Below, in pieces: positions 1-5,622 of a stretch of 6,734 bases of DNA. Under the pieces are notes generated by a model, which worked only from the letters and a program-made list of their open reading frames with translations, did no database searches and was not told the origin of the DNA. Numbering within the stretch: position 1 is the stretch's first letter; each line of letters starts with the position of its first letter. Made by a program: the position numbers and the translations under genes. Source of the stretch: Desulfobacterales bacterium (GTDB lineage Bacteria > Desulfobacterota > Desulfobacteria > Desulfobacterales > Desulfobacteraceae); assembly GCA_022361315.1 (NCBI GenBank), contig JAKSBB010000754.1:1-6734 (forward strand), given 5' to 3'.

Positions 1-1722
1 AACCGGCTCCAGGAGTACCAGGACCGGCAGACCCACGATATCCCGGAGGATCCTGTCCAACGGGAGATCCTGGCCTTATCTGTTGGGTATGACACCTATC
101 AGGTGTTTCAGATTGAACTCTCAAGAATCCAGCAATTGGTTCACCATCACTTTTCACAGCTTCTGGTGGAGGGGGATGCAGAGGAAGATGATACCGGGAA
201 CCAGGATCTGCCACAGATCTGGGCCAATCTCAACGATCCGCAGTTTCTGCCGGAGTCCATCGCCATTGCCGGTTATGAGGACCCGGACCAGGTGCTGTCC
301 CTGCTCAGGTCCCTGGCCGGACATCCCAATACCCAACGTCTGACCCCCAACGGCAGGCAAAAATTGTCCCGGCTGGTGCCGCGTCTGGTAAAGAAAGCCG
401 GAAAGGCATCCGATGCGGAATCCGTGCTCAACAAGTTGATTGATCTTGTGATCACCATCGAACGCCGGACCTGCTATTTGTCCCTGTTGCTGGAAAATCA
501 GGGGGCGTTGGACACCCTGGTGGTATTGGCCCGGAAAAGTCCCTGGATCATATCCTTCCTCAGCCGCCACCCTGCCCTTCTGGACGAACTCATGCATCCG
601 GCCACCCTGTATGCCCCGCCCAAACGGAAGGCATTGGAAAAAGAGATGACCACCCGTATGGAGAGAACCCCAAAAGGGGATCAGGAATTTCTTCTGGAGG
701 AACTGAACATCTTCCGCCAGGTGAACACCTTGCGGGTTGCAGCGGCGGATGTCAGCGGGGATTATCCCCTCATGAAGGTCAGCGATCATCTGACCTATAT
801 TGCGGAAACCATTCTCAACCAGGTGGTTCTCTCCGCCTGGGAAACCGTCGCAGGTAAATACGGCCTGCCCGAAGGAATAACACCGCACGGCCTGGAAGGC
901 ACCGGCATTGCCGTCGTGGCATACGGCAAAGTGGGGGGACTTGAAATGGGGTATAAATCGGATCTGGACCTGGTATTCCTCTTCGAAGCTGATCCGGGAT
1001 ATACCCAGGGCGGAGACCGTTCCATCGATACGGTTCGGTTTTATTCCAACCTGGGTCAACGGATTATCCATGCCTTGACCATGCATACCTCGGCCGGCAC
1101 CCTCTACGGGGCGGATATGCGGCTGCGGCCGGGTGGGGATTCCGGCACCATTGTTTCCCATGTGGAAGCTTTTGAGGACTATCTGGAAAACCAGGCCTGG
1201 ACCTGGGAACATCAGGCGCTCATCCGGGCACGCCCCATTGCGGGGGATCCGGCACTTTTTCAGCGGTTTGAGGAAATCCGGGAAAAGACCCTCACCCGTC
1301 AGCGGGACCCGGAGTCCCTGCGGGATGACGTATCTGAAATGAGAGAGAAGATGCGGAAGCAGCGCCTGAAACATGAACCGGGCGTCTTTGATCTCAAGCA
1401 GGGCCTGGGCGGCATTGTGGATATCGAGTTTCTGGTGCAATACCCCGTTCTTCATCATGCCGCAGACTACCCCGATATCACGGTCTGGACCGATAATATC
1501 CGCCTGATGGAGGGGTTAAGTGTGGAAGCGTTGATTTCGGGTGAGGAAAGCCAGATTCTGCAGGAAACCTATGTGGCCATGCGCCGGGCCATGCATCGCC
1601 TTACCCTTCAGGAGCGCCCCCAGCAGGTGGATGAAGATATGTTCAGGAAGATGGCAGACGCTGTGGCCAAGATCTACAACACTTATCTTAAGCCCGTATC
1701 AGGAAATGAAAAACAGGCTTAA
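1..1722 (+). CDS. glnE: Bifunctional glutamine synthetase adenylyltransferase/adenylyl-removing enzyme, C-terminal part (5' end outside window)
   Basis: GlnE switches glutamine synthetase off and on in the cytoplasm by adding AMP to, or removing it from, a tyrosine of GlnA, under control of PII (GlnB) and glutamine. Frame 1 is open from base 1, so 573 codons of a protein that is usually about 950-1000 residues are present. The first ~30 codons carry the QTHDIP motif that closes the N-terminal adenylyl-removase domain; the rest is the adenylyltransferase domain. Its nucleotidyltransferase core is visible as YGKVGGLE followed by SDLDLVF (Asp codons at 961-963 and 967-969, the metal-binding DxD), then ADMRLRPGGDSG (third Asp at 1114-1116), then WEHQALIRARPIAGD, KQGLGGIVDIEFLVQ and WTDNIRLMEGL. 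All expected motifs are present and no frameshift is seen. A GTG at 103 is internal, not a start. No intrinsic terminator follows; the last 24 nt overlap the convergent dctM gene. Confidence 0.95.
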   Translation, partial: NRLQEYQDRQTHDIPEDPVQREILALSVGYDTYQVFQIELSRIQQLVHHHFSQLLVEGDAEEDDTGNQDLPQIWANLNDPQFLPESIAIAGYEDPDQVLSLLRSLAGHPNTQRLTPNGRQKLSRLVPRLVKKAGKASDAESVLNKLIDLVITIERRTCYLSLLLENQGALDTLVVLARKSPWIISFLSRHPALLDELMHPATLYAPPKRKALEKEMTTRMERTPKGDQEFLLEELNIFRQVNTLRVAAADVSGDYPLMKVSDHLTYIAETILNQVVLSAWETVAGKYGLPEGITPHGLEGTGIAVVAYGKVGGLEMGYKSDLDLVFLFEADPGYTQGGDRSIDTVRFYSNLGQRIIHALTMHTSAGTLYGADMRLRPGGDSGTIVSHVEAFEDYLENQAWTWEHQALIRARPIAGDPALFQRFEEIREKTLTRQRDPESLRDDVSEMREKMRKQRLKHEPGVFDLKQGLGGIVDIEFLVQYPVLHHAADYPDITVWTDNIRLMEGLSVEALISGEESQILQETYVAMRRAMHRLTLQERPQQVDEDMFRKMADAVAKIYNTYLKPVSGNEKQA

Positions 1723-2979
1723 ACCCGGCCAGTACGTGATCACCAGGACGGACAGGAGCAGCACCAGCATAAAAGGAATCGTGGCCCGGTAGATATCCAC
1801 GATGGGCTTTTCAAACCGGTAGCCGGCAATAAAGAGATTCATGCCCACCGGTGGTGTGAAATACCCGATCTGCATATTTGCCAGAAAGATGATACCCAGG
1901 TGGACGGGATGAATACCGTATTCCAGTGCCACGGGAAGCATCAGGGGTACCATGATGATGATGGCGGAGAAGATGTCCAGCATGGCGCCGAGCACCAGAA
2001 GGAAGAGGTTGAGCAGGATGAGGAAGACAAGTTTGCTTTCCACAACGCTCTGGCAAAGTTTGAACAGCTTCATGGGGGCTTCCGCGTCAATCAGGAAATT
2101 GGTGAAGGCCAGGGAAACCCCCAGGATCAGAAGGATACCTCCCACCATGATCATGGATTCCCGGATAATGCCGGGCAGCCTGTTCAGCGGAATTTCTTTG
2201 TAAATCAGCACTTCCACCACCAGGACATACATGGCCGTTACGGCAGCCGCCTCAGACACGGCAAAAAAACCGGAGTAAATCCCTGCAAATACAAATACGG
2301 GCAGAGGGATCTCCCAGATGGATTCCCTTACTGCCGCAGCGCAACCCGAAAAAGAGAACGGCGTCAAAGGGATCGGTGTCTTTTTGTTGGCCCAGATACT
2401 CCATGCCGACAGCATGATGATCATCAACAGGGCCGGCAAAATACCGGCAACAAATAGATCTTCAATGGTAATATCCGCCCCTTCGCTCATCTGCTGGGCA
2501 ATGATGCCGTATAAGATCAGGGGCAGGGAGGGGGGCAGGAGCAGGCCGAGGCTGCCGGATGTGGTCACCAGGCCAAGGCTGAAACGTTCGGCATACCCGG
2601 CCTGTTTCAGTGCCGGGTAGAGCAGGGCCCCCATGGCAACAATGGTGACGCCGGATGCTCCGGTAAATGCGGTGAAAAGGGCGCAGACAACGAAGGCGAC
2701 AATGGCAAGGCCGCCGGGCATCCATCCCATGAAGGCCCGGGTCAGGCGGACCAGCCGGTTTGAGGTGTTGCTTTCCCCCAACACATAGCCGGCAAAGGTA
2801 AACAGGGGTAGTGCCAGCAGAATCGGGGTGTCGGCAATTCTGTATAGTTCTATGGCCATGACCGACAGGTCGATGTCGGATGTGTAAAAGCCGAGCATGG
2901 CCGCAGCAATGATTACGGTAAAAAGCGGGGCACCCAGAAAGGCCAGGAGGATGAGGGCACTGATGATAGAAATGATCAT
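1699..2979 (-). CDS. dctM: TRAP transporter large permease (DctM family, TatM of a TPAT system)
   Basis: This 426-residue, very hydrophobic inner-membrane protein is the ion-coupled transport subunit of a tripartite ATP-independent periplasmic (TRAP) transporter; the length is normal for the family. Both pseudo-symmetric halves carry the DctM signatures: FTGASGVTIVAMGALLYP (about 105-122) with GSLGLLLPPSLPLILYG (about 142-158) in the first, and GAMLDIFSAIIIMVPLMLP (about 331-349) with GYFTPPVGMNLFIAG (about 372-386) in the second. GIYSGFFAVSEAAAV (about 233-247) is the usual mid-protein family motif. Roughly 11-12 membrane helices can be read. Its ATG shares bases with the TGA of the dctQ-type gene (ATGA, 2976-2979), and only a weak GGGA lies upstream, so translation is probably coupled. 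It is the last gene of the operon, and its 3' end runs 24 nt into glnE on the other strand. The substrate cannot be told from this subunit. Confidence 0.93.
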   Translation of the reverse strand: MIISIISALILLAFLGAPLFTVIIAAAMLGFYTSDIDLSVMAIELYRIADTPILLALPLFTFAGYVLGESNTSNRLVRLTRAFMGWMPGGLAIVAFVVCALFTAFTGASGVTIVAMGALLYPALKQAGYAERFSLGLVTTSGSLGLLLPPSLPLILYGIIAQQMSEGADITIEDLFVAGILPALLMIIMLSAWSIWANKKTPIPLTPFSFSGCAAAVRESIWEIPLPVFVFAGIYSGFFAVSEAAAVTAMYVLVVEVLIYKEIPLNRLPGIIRESMIMVGGILLILGVSLAFTNFLIDAEAPMKLFKLCQSVVESKLVFLILLNLFLLVLGAMLDIFSAIIIMVPLMLPVALEYGIHPVHLGIIFLANMQIGYFTPPVGMNLFIAGYRFEKPIVDIYRATIPFMLVLLLSVLVITYWPGLSLFFIS

Positions 2980-3461
2980 GAGGCCCGTCCCGTGATACCA
3001 ATCAGTTGATGAAATAAAAATAGGGTGTATCGGAGGCTGACAACCGTAAATGCAATGGGAACAATGGCTTCACATACCCAGGCCGGGACGCCGGCAAAGG
3101 CAACCATGCCGTCCATACGTTCCATATGAACAAACCGGAAACTGTGCCAAGCCATTAGACCCGATATACAGGCGGTAAACAAGTATACCGCAAGGCTGGT
3201 GAAGCGTTTGATTGTCGGTGGCAGAAACCGGGAGATGATATCAATACTGATATGGTTATCCGTCCGTGAGGCAGCCATGGCCCCGATCAACCCTATCCAG
3301 AGAACCAGGACACGGACCAGCGGATCCGCCCAGATAATACCGGCATCAAAGAAATTCCTCAGAAAAATCTGGAACACCGCCAGGGAAATCATGATCAACA
3401 TCAGGGAGACAAGAATCCCGTCTTCGATTTTTTGTAGAAACGATGTCAGGCGGTTAAACAT
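2976..3461 (-). CDS. dctQ: TRAP transporter small permease (DctQ family, TatQ of a TPAT system)
   Basis: This 161-residue inner-membrane protein is the small subunit that pairs with DctM in TRAP transporters. Four membrane segments are visible at about 15-34, 46-64, 88-107 and 128-150, the standard DctQ topology. Family marks are FQIFLRNFF (30-38), then WADPLVRVLVLWIGLIGA (44-61) with the Trp and Arg typical of the family, then the ASRTDNHISIDIISRFLP region (64-81). It starts 9 nt after the binding-protein gene stops and ends inside the start codon of the dctM-type gene. No Shine-Dalgarno sequence is evident in the short spacer (GCCATCCTG before the ATG), so it may depend on ribosomes arriving from the upstream gene. 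Q and M are separate genes here, not a QM fusion. The family call is firm; the TPAT subtype rests on the neighbouring TatT gene. Confidence 0.9.
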   Translation of the reverse strand: MFNRLTSFLQKIEDGILVSLMLIMISLAVFQIFLRNFFDAGIIWADPLVRVLVLWIGLIGAMAASRTDNHISIDIISRFLPPTIKRFTSLAVYLFTACISGLMAWHSFRFVHMERMDGMVAFAGVPAWVCEAIVPIAFTVVSLRYTLFLFHQLIGITGRAS

Positions 3462-3470
3462 CAGGATGGC

Positions 3471-4487
3471 TTATTGGTTTCCGTTGGTTTTATTGTATTC
3501 CGTAAGAAGCAGGTCCACTTTGTTGGCGGCCGCCTCTAACGACGGCTCTTCGGCCACCATGTTCTGGGATGCACGGCTTGCGGTGGACAGCCATAGTTCC
3601 AGGTCTTCCTTTTCCGGAGTAATGAATTGAATTCCCTGGTTTTTAAGGGCGGCAACGGCCTTGGTTTCATCTTCCCGGTTCTGAAGATCAATTTCCTTGA
3701 ACTTCCGGGTCATGATCCGGGTAACGACGGCGCGGTCTTCGGCGGAAATCCGGTTGAATCGCTTTTTATCAATGGCCAGAACGGCGTTGAGGTAGAGCAG
3801 AGGAATATTGGTGACATACCGGATCTGGGTATGCCATTGAAGCACGATGGCTCCCACAGCCGAGGTGGCTACCGTATCAATAAGCCCGGAAGACAGGGCT
3901 GTTCTGACATCTGCAAGGGGCAGGGGAATCGGGGTGATTCCGAAAGTGTCCATGGCCCTTTTGCTCAACCTGTCTGTGTCTGTGATCCACACCTTCCGGT
4001 TTTTCAGATCTCCCACCTTTTCAATGGGCTCCCTGGACATAATATAAGCAAAACCGCCCCCGGAAATACCGAAGGTGACGAATCCGGCCTCATTCAACCC
4101 CTGCATAATGAATTCATCCATGTGCTGCCGGACGTAATCCACCTCTTCTATGGTTTTTAATTTCATGGGCAGGGAATAGATCTGATTGGCCGGAAAAAAT
4201 GAGGCCAGACTGCCGGCCACCACGGCACCACCCTGGAGCTGGCCGATACGGATCTTCCGGAGTACGGCCCTGTCGTTGCCCATAACACCGCCGGGATAGA
4301 ATTTAAACTTCACCCGGTTCTCTGTTTCCTGGGCAACGGCCTTGGCGCCTTCGCGCATCTTTTCCATCCACATGGACCCGTCGGGAGAGAGGGTGGCGAT
4401 TTTAAATGTCTGGGCAAAACCGGGTACACTGCAGATAAGCAGTGTTATAACGGCAATAAATGTCAGTATGCGTGGTGTTGTAACCAT
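3471..4487 (-). CDS. dctP: TRAP transporter substrate-binding protein (DctP family, TatP type with Trp at the usual Arg site)
   Basis: This 338-residue periplasmic protein captures the ligand and hands it to the Q/M membrane unit. An N-terminal signal peptide (hydrophobic core about 7-22, probable cleavage after GFA at residue 25) leads into FKIATLSPDGSMW, the usual first strand of the mature fold. The DctP core follows: YPGGVMGND (64-72), the SREPI stretch (151-155), DLKNRKVWITDTDRL (160-174), GITPIPLPLADVRTALSSGLID (183-204). Ordinary DctP proteins read roughly DLKGLKIR then DGQENP here; this one has Trp167 at the carboxylate-binding Arg and DTVATS (204-209) instead of DGQENP. That suggests a ligand other than a simple dicarboxylate. 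A GGAG (complement of 4496-4499) sits 8 nt before the ATG, supporting the start. The TatT gene lies 15 nt upstream, the arrangement known from the T. pallidum pair Tp0956/Tp0957. No lipobox or twin-arginine motif is seen. Confidence 0.92.
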   Translation of the reverse strand: MVTTPRILTFIAVITLLICSVPGFAQTFKIATLSPDGSMWMEKMREGAKAVAQETENRVKFKFYPGGVMGNDRAVLRKIRIGQLQGGAVVAGSLASFFPANQIYSLPMKLKTIEEVDYVRQHMDEFIMQGLNEAGFVTFGISGGGFAYIMSREPIEKVGDLKNRKVWITDTDRLSKRAMDTFGITPIPLPLADVRTALSSGLIDTVATSAVGAIVLQWHTQIRYVTNIPLLYLNAVLAIDKKRFNRISAEDRAVVTRIMTRKFKEIDLQNREDETKAVAALKNQGIQFITPEKEDLELWLSTASRASQNMVAEEPSLEAAANKVDLLLTEYNKTNGNQ

Positions 4488-4502
4488 GAATCTGTCTCCG
4501 AA

Positions 4503-5384
4503 TCAGAAGTATTCGTCTGCCTCAGCCAGAAGCTGTCTGGCCTGTTTCCGGGCATAGGTGTTGATCAGGGTGTATCCGGACATTTCCGGATCGGTTGCCA
4601 ATACCTCGGTGAGCAACCGGTCATGCAGGGGGCGGTCAAACATCATTTTAGCGTATAGCTTGGCATACATTACCTTGGCCATGAGGTTTCTGCCACCGGA
4701 CAGCCGGATGGCCTTTTCAAAATAGGCCCTGCCCTCTTCCGGCCTGCCCCCGAGGGCAGGCGGCAGGAAGGTGGCCAGGGTACCCAGGTAGAGGTAGGCT
4801 GCACCGTCCCTGTAGGTATCGTCCAGGTGGCTTACCTGAAGCATGATCGCTTCAATTTTTGAAATATCGGCCAGGGCATTGAAATCGTCTTTATTGGCCA
4901 TGATCCAGGAGGCCCAGGCATTACCCAGGGTGAAGAGGTAAGGCAGATCATCTTCATCCATGTCCGATACGGCGGATTGAAATTCTGTAAAAGGTTTATC
5001 CCTGAGGCTGCAGGCATGGCCGTTGGCTTCACAAAGGGCGGATTCTGCATATTTCATCGCCTTCTCGGCCATTTTTTTTGCCCGGACTCTGTCTGTCACA
5101 AAAACATCCGCATAGGCCGTGTAAAGCTGAGCGCCGGTGGCAAGTATGTCGCTGGACCCAGGATCCTGGGAAATCAGGCTGTCCACCATAAGCAGGTAGG
5201 CCGGCGCACCGGATTCCACCATGTCCAGATCGTTGTTGTTCAGTATGGTTTGGGACAGATGACCCATCAGATCTGATTTAACGGAACATCCCTGAGCAGC
5301 CGTGAGGGCAAGGAAGAACACGATCCAGAACATAGGCGGGAAAATCTTTTTCCCACGAATCAGGTGCCGGGATTTAGGCTGCAT
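4503..5384 (-). CDS. tatT: TatT-like TRAP-associated lipoprotein with TPR-like helical repeats (TPAT component)
   Basis: This 293-residue protein resembles the TatT (TRAP transporter T-component) family, whose T. pallidum member is a helical, TPR-like lipoprotein reported to form a trimer and to bind its partner binding protein. A basic N-terminus (residues 5-13) and a hydrophobic stretch (18-31) end at Gly32-Cys33, a likely but loose lipobox (AAQGC; Ala at -3 rather than Leu), so a lipid anchor facing the periplasm is expected. The mature part is all helical in character. Recognisable family stretches are LATGAQLYTAYADVF (81-95), then a helix rich in Ala and Lys (102-117), YLYLGTLATFLPPALGGRPEE (197-217) and GRAYFEKAIRLSGG (218-231), the last a TPR-like unit. 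Two cysteines, 118 and 125, could form a disulfide. AAGGA (complement of 5395-5399) lies 10 nt before the ATG. It is first in the operon, 15 nt before the binding-protein gene. The family was assigned by motif and context, without a search. Confidence 0.82.
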   Translation of the reverse strand: MQPKSRHLIRGKKIFPPMFWIVFFLALTAAQGCSVKSDLMGHLSQTILNNNDLDMVESGAPAYLLMVDSLISQDPGSSDILATGAQLYTAYADVFVTDRVRAKKMAEKAMKYAESALCEANGHACSLRDKPFTEFQSAVSDMDEDDLPYLFTLGNAWASWIMANKDDFNALADISKIEAIMLQVSHLDDTYRDGAAYLYLGTLATFLPPALGGRPEEGRAYFEKAIRLSGGRNLMAKVMYAKLYAKMMFDRPLHDRLLTEVLATDPEMSGYTLINTYARKQARQLLAEADEYF

Positions 5385-5430
5385 AAAATAATTGTCCTTA
5401 AAAGATAATCTGTCTGGTACGGTATTGGTG

Positions 5431-5436
5431 ATTATA
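5431..5436 (-). promoter_or_regulatory. Candidate -10 element of the tatT-dctPQM operon promoter
   Basis: The minus strand reads TATAAT exactly at these bases, about 47 nt before the tatT ATG, inside an AT-rich stretch (5431-5457). Transcription would start near 5424 and give a leader of about 40 nt containing the AAGGA ribosome site. No good -35 is found at 16-18 nt spacing (TACTTT, CTACTT, GCTACT) and there is no TGn extension, so the promoter may be weak or activator-dependent. The -10 match could also be chance in AT-rich DNA. Confidence 0.4.
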
Positions 5437-5516
5437 TCGTGTATAAATATAAAAAGTAGCCCTTTTGCCCCTAAAAAGCAACTGCCTTACCCCTTCGGAA
5501 GTACTAGTTTTTGACT

Positions 5517-5561
5517 AAACCTAACCATGTTCCTGAAATGGAAGTGGGCAAAATTAGGTTT
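5517..5561. repeat. Nested inverted repeat in the divergent control region
   Basis: The outer arms AAACCTAA (5517-5524) and TTAGGTTT (5554-5561) are perfect complements. Inside them CCATGTTCC (5525-5533) pairs with GGAAGTGG (5540-5547) apart from a bulge, around the loop TGAAAT. The right outer arm overlaps the -35 element of the nfeD promoter. Both predicted transcripts start outside the repeat, so it more likely acts as DNA, for example as an operator, than as an RNA hairpin. It has no T-tract and is not a terminator. The function is unknown. Confidence 0.45.
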
Positions 5562-5586
5562 GCATTCCATCCATTCATGCTATAAT
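5559..5586 (+). promoter_or_regulatory. Sigma-70-type promoter of the nfeD-like gene
   Basis: TTTGCA (5559-5564, 4 of 6 matches to TTGACA), a 16-nt spacer and a perfect TATAAT (5581-5586) preceded by TGC, an extended -10. Transcription would begin near 5593, leaving about 30 nt before the preferred ATG at 5623. This rules out the in-frame upstream ATG at 5527 as the start. The -35 lies in the right arm of the inverted repeat, so a protein bound there could block it. Confidence 0.65.
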
Positions 5587-5622
5587 GGCCTATCTGTCAC
5601 CAACTCTTTGGGAATGATGCCC

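Noticed and set aside
103..105. GTG as a start codon for glnE
   Set aside because: The same frame is open back to base 1 and the upstream codons continue the conserved QTH region, so the gene starts outside the window.
154..1458. 434-codon open frame on the minus strand opposite glnE
   Set aside because: It lies wholly antisense to a GlnE frame carrying every family motif. Its translation is rich in Gly, His and Gln with no recognisable domain, the pattern of a shadow of a GC-biased gene.
1736..1743. GTGATCAC perfect palindrome near the glnE/dctM junction
   Set aside because: It is only 8 bp with no loop or T-tract, lies within coding sequence, and is compatible with chance; not a terminator.
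1900..2457. 185-codon open frame on the plus strand opposite the large permease
   Set aside because: Its translation is dominated by His, Gln and Asp, the complement of membrane-helix codons. The opposite strand encodes clear DctM motifs.
2462..3001. 179-codon open frame on the minus strand overlapping the large permease in another frame
   Set aside because: It is rich in Cys, His and Arg with no family pattern, and it overlaps the well-supported DctM and DctQ frames.
4413..4487. Twin-arginine signal on the DctP-type protein, suggested by the 'Tat' name
   Set aside because: The N-terminus MVTTPRIL has no RR pair. TatT/TatP here are TPAT names and unrelated to twin-arginine translocation.
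5463..5479. CTTTT/AAAAG hairpin in the intergenic region
   Set aside because: The arms are short and AT-only around a 7-nt loop, too weak to be a terminator; no gene ends nearby.
5527..5529. In-frame ATG as the start of the nfeD-like gene
   Set aside because: It lies upstream of the extended -10 promoter, has no ribosome site, and would place a non-hydrophobic stretch before the signal peptide.
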